From assembly GCA_963925675.1 (NCBI GenBank), contig CAWUSW010000025.1, positions 1 to 64,000 on the forward strand: DNA of 64,000 bases, given 5' to 3'. A program made the translations under genes and the position numbers. Positions 43,531-51,362 of the stretch are shown here, piece after piece; the first letter of the stretch is position 1; every line of letters starts with the position of its first letter. The DNA is from Eutrophocola sp963925675 (GTDB lineage Bacteria > Pseudomonadota > Gammaproteobacteria > Pseudomonadales > Pseudohongiellaceae). The notes beneath the pieces were generated by a model, which worked only from the letters and a program-made list of their open reading frames with translations, searched no databases and was not told the origin of the DNA.

Positions 43531-43761
43531 TCCGGCCCTCGTAAAGACCAGCCCTTATCCAAGGCTCATATTAAGCACTCTTTACCGTCAGGTTGCTATC
43601 TGGAATACAGAAGATGGCTTCAGGATAGTTGCAGCATAGTTGCAGGATAGCATCCACTAGAAGTGTGTGCAGGCTAGATAAAATCGGGTGTTTTAATACA
43701 ACACAGGTTGGTCAATTAGAATAACAATCCTTAAATAGCACTTAAGCTATTGGAGAAAGAT

Positions 43762-44193
43762 ATGTACGCGGTAATTGAAAGTGGCGGCAAGCAGCACCGG
43801 GTGAGCGAAGGTGAAGTGCTTAAACTTGAAAAAATCGAAGCCAGCACTGGCGACAAAATTGATTTTGACAAGGTGCTAATGGTTGGTGAAGGCGCTGATG
43901 TTAAAATTGGCACTCCCTATGTCGAAGGTAATGTGACTGCTGAAGTAATCAGTCATGGCCGCGGTGACAAAGTGAAAATCATCAAATTTCACCGTCGCAA
44001 GCATTACAAAAAGCAGATGGGTCATCGTCAATGGTTCACTGAAGTGAAAATCACTGAAATTTCTACTGGCACCAAAGCAAAGGCTGCGCCTGAAAAGGAA
44101 GCAGCTCCTGAAAAGGAAGCTCCAGCCAAGAAGGCTGCTCCTAAAGCCAAAGCCAAAGCTAAAGCTAAAGTAGCTGCAAAGAAAGAAGACTAA
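43762..44193 (+). CDS. rplU: 50S ribosomal protein L21 with long basic tail
   Basis: L21 binds 23S rRNA. The first 103 residues are typical (MYAVIESGGKQHRV, KIIKFHRRKHYKKQMGHRQ). About 40 extra residues follow, made of Ala, Lys, Pro and Glu repeats (KEAAPEKEAPAKKAAPKAKA), likely disordered and RNA-binding. The start at 43762 is preceded by ggag; the frame is open from 43750. rpmA follows after 92 bases. Confidence 0.96.
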   Translation: MYAVIESGGKQHRVSEGEVLKLEKIEASTGDKIDFDKVLMVGEGADVKIGTPYVEGNVTAEVISHGRGDKVKIIKFHRRKHYKKQMGHRQWFTEVKITEISTGTKAKAAPEKEAAPEKEAPAKKAAPKAKAKAKAKVAAKKED

Positions 44194-44285
44194 GCCAGCG
44201 AACTATTGAACTATATAGAACAAACTCTATAGTTAAAAAGCTGAATTACGCATTGAACGATAAACAGATTTAAAGGGAGTGCAGC

Positions 44286-44549
44286 ATGGCTCATAAGAAA
44301 GCAGGTGGTAGTACTAATAACGGTAGAGATTCTAATTCCAAGCGACTTGGTGTGAAACGTTATGGTGGTGAACAGGTTCTTGCAGGTAATATAATTGTGC
44401 GCCAGCGTGGTACACACTTCCATCCCGGAACAAATGTCGGTTGTGGAAAAGATCACACGCTGTTTGCCAAAGCTGATGGTGTTGTTAAATTTCAGGTCAA
44501 AGGCCCGAAAAACCGTCGTTTTGTTAATATTGAGACGGCTACTGCCTGA
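44286..44549 (+). CDS. rpmA: 50S ribosomal protein L27
   Basis: The 87-residue protein begins MAHKKAGGSTNNGRDS, the flexible N-terminus that reaches the peptidyl-transferase centre, and contains KRLGVKRYGG and RQRGTHFHPGTNVGCGKDHTL. The length is standard. The ribosome site is aaggga. A strong terminator 33 bases after the stop separates it from obgE. Confidence 0.98.
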   Translation: MAHKKAGGSTNNGRDSNSKRLGVKRYGGEQVLAGNIIVRQRGTHFHPGTNVGCGKDHTLFAKADGVVKFQVKGPKNRRFVNIETATA

Positions 44550-44581
44550 TTTTTACCAGGTTCAGTTTGAATGTGAAAAAG

Positions 44582-44606
44582 CCCTGTCTCTGACAGGGTT
44601 TTTTTT
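44582..44606 (+). terminator. intrinsic terminator after rpmA
   Basis: A seven-base stem (ccctgtc/gacaggg) closes a three-base loop and is followed by a run of eight or nine T. It ends the rplU-rpmA transcript, with possible readthrough to obgE. Confidence 0.9.
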
Positions 44607-44650
44607 TACCGTAAATCGGGCTATTTCAAGACGAGTTTTCAGGAAAAATT

Positions 44651-45841
44651 ATGAAATTTGTGGATGAAGCAGAAATTCAGGTTGAGGCCGGCAAAGGCGG
44701 CAACGGCTGCATGAGTTTTCTTCGGGAAAAATTCATAGAAAAGGGTGGGCCCGATGGCGGCGACGGCGGCGATGGGGGCAGTATTTATCTGGTCACAGAT
44801 GAATCACTCAATACTCTGGTGGATTTCCGCTTTCAGCCCCGTTACAGAGCCAAGTCAGGGCAGCAGGGTCGTGGCAGGCAATGTACCGGCGCCAGTGGTG
44901 ATGACCTTGAAGTGCGCGTACCGGTAGGCACAAGTATCTATGCGGTTGAAACAGATGAATTGCTTGGCGATTTGCTCAAACCCGGTGAGCGTTTGCTGGT
45001 GGCCCGGGGTGGCAAGCACGGGCAGGGCAATACCCGATTTAAAACAAGCACCAACCGCGCGCCACGGCAAACGACCAATGGCACACCAGGTGAGTCCAGA
45101 AAGCTGCTACTGCAAATGAAAGTGGTTGCTGATGTTGGGCTGCTGGGTCTTCCCAATGCCGGTAAATCGACACTGATTCGTGCGGTATCATCAGCCACCC
45201 CCAAGGTTGCGGATTACCCGTTTACAACCTTGATTCCCAATCTGGGCGTTGTGCGCGCAGGTGAAGATAATAGTTTTGTGATGGCTGACATACCGGGACT
45301 GATTGAAGGTGCTTCAGAAGGCGCTGGACTGGGAATACGCTTTCTGAAACATTTGGCACGTACCAGAGTGCTCTTGCATCTTGTGGATATTGCGCCTCTT
45401 GATAGCGCTGATCCTGCAGATGCAGCAATTGCTATTATCAGGGAATTGGAAAATTTCAGTACGGCACTTTCAGAAAAAGAGCGCTGGCTGGTGCTCAACA
45501 AGAATGACCTGTTACCAAAAGATGAGGCCGATGCTGTCTGTGACGCTATAGTAGAAAAACTGGGCTGGCAGGGCCCTGTTTACAAAATATCAGCGGTAAC
45601 AGGACAGGGTACGAAGGAGCTGGCCGAGGCCTTGATGCAAAGTATTAATGACGCAGATCTGAGGCTTGATGACGATGAGGAATATCGTCAGCAGCAGTTG
45701 GAACAGGACCAAAAAATGGCCTATGAAATCAGACAGAGTATTGAGGCTGCTAAAATTAGCTGGAAGGACAAACAGGATCATCACGATGATGATGAGCTGG
45801 ATGACGATCATGATGTTGAAGTGGAATATGTACGGGACTGA
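44651..45841 (+). CDS. obgE: GTPase ObgE/CgtA
   Basis: The 396-residue GTPase is involved in 50S assembly and stress signalling. The glycine-rich Obg fold occupies the first 158 residues (AGKGGNGCMSFLREKF, GGPDGGDGGDGG). The G domain follows with GLPNAGKST, DIPGLIEGASEGAGLG and NKND. The C-terminal tail is acidic and His/Asp-rich, common in gammaproteobacterial ObgE. It follows rpmA by about 100 bases and is followed by proB after two bases. Confidence 0.97.
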   Translation: MKFVDEAEIQVEAGKGGNGCMSFLREKFIEKGGPDGGDGGDGGSIYLVTDESLNTLVDFRFQPRYRAKSGQQGRGRQCTGASGDDLEVRVPVGTSIYAVETDELLGDLLKPGERLLVARGGKHGQGNTRFKTSTNRAPRQTTNGTPGESRKLLLQMKVVADVGLLGLPNAGKSTLIRAVSSATPKVADYPFTTLIPNLGVVRAGEDNSFVMADIPGLIEGASEGAGLGIRFLKHLARTRVLLHLVDIAPLDSADPADAAIAIIRELENFSTALSEKERWLVLNKNDLLPKDEADAVCDAIVEKLGWQGPVYKISAVTGQGTKELAEALMQSINDADLRLDDDEEYRQQQLEQDQKMAYEIRQSIEAAKISWKDKQDHHDDDELDDDHDVEVEYVRD

Positions 45842-45843
45842 AT

Positions 45844-46968
45844 GTGAGTAAGCGCGAATCACTGACAAAAGCCAGAACCTGGGTCGTGAAGATTGGCAGT
45901 TCCCTGCTCACTGATGACGGTAAGGGCCTGAACAGGGAGAGCATGGCTGGATGGGTAGCACAGATTGCCCGTTTCCGGGAAGAGGGCCTTTCCATTGTAT
46001 TGGTGTCATCTGGCGCTGTTGCAGAAGGGGTGCTACGTCTGGGCCTGAAAGGGAGACCCAGCGCCATCCATGAACAGCAAGCTGCCGCCGCTGTAGGGCA
46101 GATGGGTCTTATCCAGGCCTATGAATCCGAGTTTCAGAAGTTCGGACTGCATACTGCGCAGGTACTGCTCACCCATGACGATTTGTCCAACAGAAAGCGT
46201 TATCTGAATGCTCGCTCGACATTAAAGACACTGCTGAACCTCGGCGTGGTGCCGGTGGTCAATGAAAATGATACGGTAGTCACCGATGAAATTTGTTTCG
46301 GCGACAACGACACTCTTGCAGGGCTTGTTGCCAATCTGATTAATGCCGATGCCATGGTGATTCTCACCGATCAGGATGGATTATATGAAAGCGATCCACG
46401 CAATAATCCTGATGCAAAACTGGTGAGCGAAGCCCAAAGTAACAATGATCAATTATTTGATTTTGCCGGTACTGGTCATGGCGATCTTGGCCGTGGCGGT
46501 ATGCTGACCAAGATCAAGGCGGCGCGCCTTGCTGCTCGATCTGGCACACTCACCTGCATTGTCAATGGCCGGCAGGATTCAGTCCTGGAAAAACTCAAGG
46601 CAGGGGAAAATGTGGGCACCCTGCTCAGGCCTGATAGCGAGCCTCTCGCGGCACGTAAGCAGTGGCTGGCAAGTCATTTAAAAGTGAAAGGGGTTTTTGA
46701 GCTGGATGCCGGTGCCGTCAGGATGCTTAAGGAATCCGGAAAAAGCCTTCTGCCTGTTGGTATTAAAGCCAGTTCCGGAAAATTCCAGCGCGGAGAAGTT
46801 GTCAGCTGTGTTGATGAACAAGGCAATCCCATTGCCCGCGGCCTGGTGAATTATAATTCTGATGAAGCTGAAAAGATTGTTGGCCATTCCAGCGAAGAGA
46901 TTTTTTCACTGCTAGGTTATGAAGGCGATCATGAAATTATTCATCGGGATAATCTGGTGTTGTTGTAG
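45844..46968 (+). CDS. proB: glutamate 5-kinase
   Basis: The 374-residue enzyme phosphorylates glutamate in proline synthesis. Its amino-acid-kinase domain has VVKIGSSLLT, LVSSGAVAEG, the VNENDTVVTDEI active-site region and GTGHGDLGRGGMLTKIKAA. A C-terminal PUA domain (about 280-370) carries FDA-type residues of unknown purpose. The start is GTG, two bases after obgE stops, a common gene order. proA is not in the window. Confidence 0.96.
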   Translation: MSKRESLTKARTWVVKIGSSLLTDDGKGLNRESMAGWVAQIARFREEGLSIVLVSSGAVAEGVLRLGLKGRPSAIHEQQAAAAVGQMGLIQAYESEFQKFGLHTAQVLLTHDDLSNRKRYLNARSTLKTLLNLGVVPVVNENDTVVTDEICFGDNDTLAGLVANLINADAMVILTDQDGLYESDPRNNPDAKLVSEAQSNNDQLFDFAGTGHGDLGRGGMLTKIKAARLAARSGTLTCIVNGRQDSVLEKLKAGENVGTLLRPDSEPLAARKQWLASHLKVKGVFELDAGAVRMLKESGKSLLPVGIKASSGKFQRGEVVSCVDEQGNPIARGLVNYNSDEAEKIVGHSSEEIFSLLGYEGDHEIIHRDNLVLL

Positions 46969-47043
46969 CTGTCGCCGATTTTTTATTTCTGATTAATTAA
47001 GGTTCTCCTTTTCTCTTTGTTTTTTTCTTTATCTATACTTCTT

Positions 47044-47394
47044 GTCACTTTCTTTGACTGTGCAAAGAAAGTAACCAAAGAAAGCTCACCCCGGTCGCCA
47101 GGCCTGCTGCTTCCCTCACTCCGCGGATTTTTCCGGGGCCCCCGCCTTGGTCTGAATCCAGTCGAAGTATCAAGAATAGAATATTTTGGAAAAAGCAGAT
47201 CGACGTGGACTTCCCGTGTGGCCTGCTGAGGTGCCATACTATTGGCCATGGACGGCCAGTTGAGCCGAGTCAAGACAGGGACGTCTTGTCTCGGCGACCC
47301 GTCGCAATGGTATGGGGACGAAGGGAGCCGCAGGCCAGGACACGTCGGGTGCCTTTTTCTTGGTTACTTCTTTTGGGCATGCAAAAGAAGTAAC
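47044..47394. mobile_element. MITE-like element with hairpin ends
   Basis: The 646-bp gap between proB and the next gene holds an element of about 350 bp. Its left end is a hairpin (gtcactttctttg/caaagaaagtaac) and its right end another (gttacttcttttg/caaaagaagtaac, 13-bp perfect). The sequences just inside, ccaaagaaagctcacc and ggtgcctttttcttgg, are inverted copies of each other. The interior is GC-rich, unlike its surroundings. No transposase is encoded; open frames inside are short and repetitive. From memory, similar AAAGAAAGTAACCAAAG elements are widespread in gammaproteobacterial genomes. Confidence 0.65.
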
Positions 47395-47614
47395 AGAAAG
47401 ATTACTCAAACAAAGAAAGTGAAATACCTTAAAGAGTAGAGGCTAAACACAGAAATTTGAGAGATAAGCGCTTTCCTGAATAAAGTCTGACAATAAAAAA
47501 TCACACCCTTTTAAAGAGGTCATAGTATTTGACAGAATACCCCGTCATCGTTATGTTAGCTGGGTTTTAATTCTAAGTATTAACAGTCAGATTTAACATC
47601 CTTTGGGGGAGTTC

Positions 47615-48484
47615 ATGGGCAGAATCTATTGCCGGATTTCATTATTACTTATATTTTCCATGGCCAGTTTTTCTGCTGCTGCTGAAAAAAACTTTTCAGG
47701 CGTGTGGGTAGGAAATTACAGTGAAGATTTTCCTGACCGCTTGCCAGGTCCAGAGCTTGGCGACTATGCAGGGCTTCCTATTAATGATGCTGACAGATTG
47801 CGGGCACAGAGCTGGAGCGCATCACTGATAGCCCTTCCCGAATACCAGTGTCGTGTTCATCCTTCAGATTATGCCAGCAGCTTCGCCAATATCCGGATTT
47901 GGGAAGAGCGTGAGCCAATTTCTGAAGAGCTGATCGCCATACGAGTACAGCATTTTGCCTGGCAAACCCGGCGTACCATATGGATGGATGGCCGTGAGCA
48001 TCCGCCGGAGTATGCACAACACACCTCTATGGGCTTTTCTACCGGCGAATGGGTAGGGCACCAGCTAAAAGTTAAAACAACTCATCTCAAGGAAGGCTGG
48101 CTGCGACGCAACGGCGTTACTCGCAGTGATCAGGCCACAGTTACTGAATATTTTATTCGACACGACGATCTTCTGACCTGGACAGTGATTATTGATGATC
48201 CTGTCTATCTGGATGAGCCTTTCATCAGGAACCGGGATTATATTTATTCCATCGACAACCAGATTGGTAATTATCCTTGTGACCCGGTCATCGAAATGGT
48301 GAGAGAACCTGGCTATATTCCCCATCATTTGCCGGGAACCAATACTGATATGCTGATTTATTCCGAACGCCATGATATTCCCCTGGAAGGTGCTATGGGC
48401 GGAGCGAATACCATGTATCCCGAATATATGGAGCGTTTGCGAGAATTACCCAGACCCAGTGAATTAGCGGCAGGTCAGGAGTAA
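47615..48484 (+). CDS. secreted hypothetical protein, member of a paralogous pair
   Basis: The 289-residue product has a signal peptide (LLLIFSMASFSAAA). The start at 47615 follows a strong gggggag. The mature protein begins with FSGVWVGNY and contains EGWLRRNGVTRSDQATVTEYF followed by a beta segment ending IDDPVYLDEPF. The same two elements occur in the gene at 49450 (GYLRRNGVPYGTNAVLTEHY, EDPAHLTQLY), so they are distant paralogs. Two cysteines (EYQC, NYPC) could pair. The fold may be a lipocalin-like beta sheet, which is inference. It is four bases upstream of the metallo-hydrolase gene. Function unknown. Confidence 0.7.
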   Translation: MGRIYCRISLLLIFSMASFSAAAEKNFSGVWVGNYSEDFPDRLPGPELGDYAGLPINDADRLRAQSWSASLIALPEYQCRVHPSDYASSFANIRIWEEREPISEELIAIRVQHFAWQTRRTIWMDGREHPPEYAQHTSMGFSTGEWVGHQLKVKTTHLKEGWLRRNGVTRSDQATVTEYFIRHDDLLTWTVIIDDPVYLDEPFIRNRDYIYSIDNQIGNYPCDPVIEMVREPGYIPHHLPGTNTDMLIYSERHDIPLEGAMGGANTMYPEYMERLRELPRPSELAAGQE

Positions 48485-48488
48485 AGCA

Positions 48489-49439
48489 ATGAAGAATAAT
48501 ATGATTAAGCAATTTATAGTGCTGGTAATTTTACTGGCAAGCCCTCTTGTCATGGCTCAGCAAAATTTCGATGACGTTGAAATTCAGGCCTTAAAAGTGC
48601 GTGACAATATTTATATGCTGGTAGGCTCCGGTGGCAATATCACGGTGCAGACCGGCGCGGAGGGGGTGTTGGTGATTGATACCCAGTATGCCGAGTTGTC
48701 CGATAAAATCCTGGCCAAGATCGGCGAGTTGTCGGACAAACCCTTGCGCTACATTATCAATACACATCATCATGGAGATCATGTTGGTGGTAATGAAAAT
48801 ATAAAGAATGCCGGATTTACCCTGAGTGGCGGAAATGTTGGCGCAGCCTTGTCAACTGCCGGTCAAGGGGCGACCATCCTGGCTCACGAAAACGTGTTAT
48901 TGAATCTGGCTTCTGACGAGAATGTGTCCACGGAATTGTGGCCAACCTTGACCTACTTCAGTGATAAGAAAGATATCTTTTTCAATGGTGAGGGGGTGCG
49001 GATTATCCATCAACCCAATGCCCACACCAATGGCGACAGTATCATCTTTTTCCGCAAATCAGATGTAATCACCACTGGTGATGCGTATATCACCAGCTTT
49101 TATCCTTTTATTGATATGTCTTCTGGCGGTACCTTGCAGGGCTTTATTGATGCGTCCAATGCCATTATTGATCTGATTATTCCCGAGTATGGCCAGGATG
49201 GTGGCACTCTGGTAATCCCGGGTCACGGCAGGCTTAGTGATATTGGTGATGTTATCAACTGGCGGGAAATGCTGACCATTGTCAGGGACCGTATAAGAGA
49301 TATGAAAGATCGGGGCATGAGCCTGGAGGAAGTTCTGGCAGCCAAGCCAACCCGGGACTATGACCCACGCTGGGCAGGCCAGGGAATTTTCTCTACCGAG
49401 AATTTTGTCACAGCAGCCTACATGACACTGGCAGATTAA
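48489..49439 (+). CDS. secreted MBL-fold metallo-hydrolase
   Basis: The 316-residue enzyme has a signal peptide (ILLASPLVMA) and the metallo-beta-lactamase metal motif NTHHHGDHVGG (His93, His95, Asp97, His98). Further metal ligands are probable in the HTNGDS segment, TTGDAYI and the final VIPGHGRL. It resembles the broad SoxH/quinoprotein-associated MBL proteins rather than beta-lactamases proper, so substrate prediction is unsafe. It is preceded by aggag and lies four and ten bases from its neighbours, implying a three-gene operon of secreted proteins. Confidence 0.85.
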   Translation: MKNNMIKQFIVLVILLASPLVMAQQNFDDVEIQALKVRDNIYMLVGSGGNITVQTGAEGVLVIDTQYAELSDKILAKIGELSDKPLRYIINTHHHGDHVGGNENIKNAGFTLSGGNVGAALSTAGQGATILAHENVLLNLASDENVSTELWPTLTYFSDKKDIFFNGEGVRIIHQPNAHTNGDSIIFFRKSDVITTGDAYITSFYPFIDMSSGGTLQGFIDASNAIIDLIIPEYGQDGGTLVIPGHGRLSDIGDVINWREMLTIVRDRIRDMKDRGMSLEEVLAAKPTRDYDPRWAGQGIFSTENFVTAAYMTLAD

Positions 49440-49449
49440 GGAGCGACAC

Positions 49450-50211
49450 ATGAAAACAACTATTATCAAAGCAATATTGTCGACTCTGGTGTTGCTGACG
49501 TCTATGGCCACAACATCAACCTTATTTGCACAACCAGGTCGACCACAGCAATCTGCACAAGAGCAGTCAGCTTTTGACATAAGCGGCAACTGGGTAGCTT
49601 TAGTCACAGAGGACTGGCGTTTCAGAATGGTTGTTGCTGAAGCTGGTGACTACGAAGGCATAGGATTGACAGCACATGGCAGGGAAGTAGCTGATGCCTG
49701 GGATCCTGAGGCTGATATTGCTTCAGGGAATACCTGCAAAGCCTATGGCGCTGGTGGCCTGATGCGTATCCCTACACGCTTGAATATTAGCTGGAGCGAT
49801 GGCAATGTTTTGCGTATCGATACCGATGCCGGCATGCAGACCCGTTTGCTGAAATTCGGTGATGCTCAGGACAATGTTGGCGCGGGTAGTCTTCAAGGGG
49901 TTAGCCATGCCAGCTGGGATCTGGAAAGGGCAGGTGCTTTTGGTGGGCCGGTAGTTGGTGGATCAATTGCCGCACTAACAACACAGATGTCACCTGGGTA
50001 CTTACGTCGAAACGGTGTGCCCTATGGCACTAATGCTGTTCTGACCGAGCATTACGAGCTGTTGGTAGGGGGAGATGGTACTGAATATCTGGCAGTGTTC
50101 TCTGTGCTGGAGGATCCCGCCCATCTGACGCAGTTGTATACTACTAGCACGAATTTCAAGCGAGAGCCTGATGATAGTAAATGGAATCCAAGTGAGTGCG
50201 TAGTTAAGTAG
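49450..50211 (+). CDS. secreted hypothetical protein, second member of the pair
   Basis: The 253-residue product has a signal peptide (STLVLLTSMATTSTLFA) and a disordered Gln-rich stretch. Its domain starts FDISGNWVALVTEDWRFRM and shows the YLRRNGV and EDPAHLTQLY elements shared with the gene at 47615. The intervening part is rich in Gly, Asp and Ala. Its ribosome site is aaggag. A bidirectional terminator follows. It is probably cotranscribed with the MBL gene. Function unknown, but the conserved pairing suggests a joint role with the hydrolase. Confidence 0.7.
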   Translation: MKTTIIKAILSTLVLLTSMATTSTLFAQPGRPQQSAQEQSAFDISGNWVALVTEDWRFRMVVAEAGDYEGIGLTAHGREVADAWDPEADIASGNTCKAYGAGGLMRIPTRLNISWSDGNVLRIDTDAGMQTRLLKFGDAQDNVGAGSLQGVSHASWDLERAGAFGGPVVGGSIAALTTQMSPGYLRRNGVPYGTNAVLTEHYELLVGGDGTEYLAVFSVLEDPAHLTQLYTTSTNFKREPDDSKWNPSECVVK

Positions 50212-50241
50212 ACTTTAGTAGCAGGATTTACTGACACATAA

Positions 50242-50265
50242 AAAAGGCCGCTAATGCGGCCTTTT
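50242..50265. terminator. bidirectional intrinsic terminator
   Basis: A perfect 10-bp stem (aaaaggccgc/gcggcctttt) closes the four-base loop taat and is followed by T-rich DNA. It ends the secreted-protein operon and the convergent DUF6152 gene. Confidence 0.92.
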
Positions 50266-50320
50266 CTTTTTCACTCTTTTAGGGATCAGATAGCGCAGTA
50301 GCGGCTACTAACACTGACTA

Positions 50321-50716
50321 TTAATCGAAGGTCTGGTCTTCATCAAAGCCCCAGCCAAAGCCATCTGCAGGTCTGAGAATGCTCTCCATTCTCATGCGGA
50401 AATCGGTTCTGTCTCTCGAGGGTTGCCCGGTAATGATCACTTCATCGCCAGGCTTAAAAGATGTTCTGGTTAAGCCCTGACGCATCAGCAAGGTAGCACC
50501 ACCCCATTCAACACCCCAGCGCTGCATATTGCCATCTTCATCCGGTGCCATGACCATAATAGAGGCATGGGGATTACGGAAATTCATCTGCATTAGTTTG
50601 CCTTTAATTTCTATCATTGAGTCCATGTCGTAAGTGGCCTGGAATGAATGATGGGCAAACGCTGAAGGAATCAGGATTAAACTGGCAAGCAGACTAAATG
50701 TTTTTATTAATTTCAT
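50321..50716 (-). CDS. secreted DUF6152-like protein
   Basis: The 131-residue product has a signal peptide ending SAFAHHSF, then a small beta domain with EIKGKLMQMNFRNPHASIMV, WGVEWGGATLLMRQGL and FKPGDEVIITGQPSR. This is the pattern of DUF6152 proteins, in which the mature N-terminus starts HHSF, perhaps a copper-binding amino-terminal histidine. The ribosome site is aggggaag. The gene is convergent with the secreted MBL cluster and a (TA)7 tract lies upstream. Function unknown. Confidence 0.75.
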   Translation of the reverse strand: MKLIKTFSLLASLILIPSAFAHHSFQATYDMDSMIEIKGKLMQMNFRNPHASIMVMAPDEDGNMQRWGVEWGGATLLMRQGLTRTSFKPGDEVIITGQPSRDRTDFRMRMESILRPADGFGWGFDEDQTFD

Positions 50717-50852
50717 ACAAACTTCCCCTAGTTATGACTGGTAAGGCGAACCATTGCTAATATATATATATATAGCTAAACCAGATGTCTGGATTATAAC
50801 CGAAGGTTTGCCGGCTTTGCATTTATTTAACAGTGCTTGTTCAGCAGGCGTT

Positions 50853-50878
50853 AAAAAACCGGCATGTGCCGGTTTTTT
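50853..50878. terminator. intrinsic terminator after rpsT
   Basis: A 12-bp perfect stem (aaaaaaccggca/tgccggtttttt) closes a two-base centre. On the minus strand it lies 30 bases after the S20 stop and ends with a T-run. Confidence 0.92.
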
Positions 50879-50907
50879 AATAAAATCAATAAGATACTAC
50901 TTTACCA

Positions 50908-51174
50908 TCAAGCTTTAAGGGCTTTGATTGCAGTATTCATTCGACTTTTATGTCGGGAAGCCTTATTGGCATGAATAATTCCCTTGTCTGCCAAACGATC
51001 TATGACAGGAACGGCATTATTGTATGCAGAAGTGGCCTGTTCGTAGTCTTTGCTTTCAATGGCGGCAGTCACTTTCTTGATATAAGTACGCACCATGGAA
51101 CGTGCGCTTGCGTTTTGCTTGCGTCTATTTTCTGACTGTCTTGCCCGTTTGCGAGCTTGTGGAGAATTAGCCAA
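50908..51174 (-). CDS. rpsT: 30S ribosomal protein S20
   Basis: The 88-residue basic protein binds 16S rRNA. It shows MANSPQARKRARQSENRR, SMVRTYIKKV and the final KASRHKSRMNTAIKAL. The start codon is TTG with aaggag upstream. E. coli rpsT also uses UUG and is autoregulated at translation, so the rare start is likely meaningful. It is divergent from murJ, as in E. coli and Pseudomonas, with promoters expected in the 188-bp gap. Confidence 0.97.
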   Translation of the reverse strand: MANSPQARKRARQSENRRKQNASARSMVRTYIKKVTAAIESKDYEQATSAYNNAVPVIDRLADKGIIHANKASRHKSRMNTAIKALKA

Positions 51175-51362
51175 AGGGGGCTCCTTATCTTTTAATTCTG
51201 TTTTGCCCAGAGTTTAGTCTGGCTGGATTAATTTTGCTTACTGAAAAAAGACGCGAATCATGCAGTTTTAAAGGTTATTTGTCAACTCCCAGACCATAGT
51301 ATTGAGTAACTAATGCTGTGTTAAGATGCCGATTCAGGTGTATACCCGGAGAATCAAACAGC

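Noticed and set aside
46983..47439. Several open frames inside the MITE-like element, such as a 96-residue minus-strand frame
   Set aside because: They follow the hairpin ends and the biased interior (TFFAQSKKVT type), a known source of false gene calls, and have no ribosome site or domain.
50761..50774. (TA)7 tract upstream of the DUF6152 gene, considered as a phase-variable promoter
   Set aside because: Seven units is short and no -35/-10 pair flanking it could be recognised.
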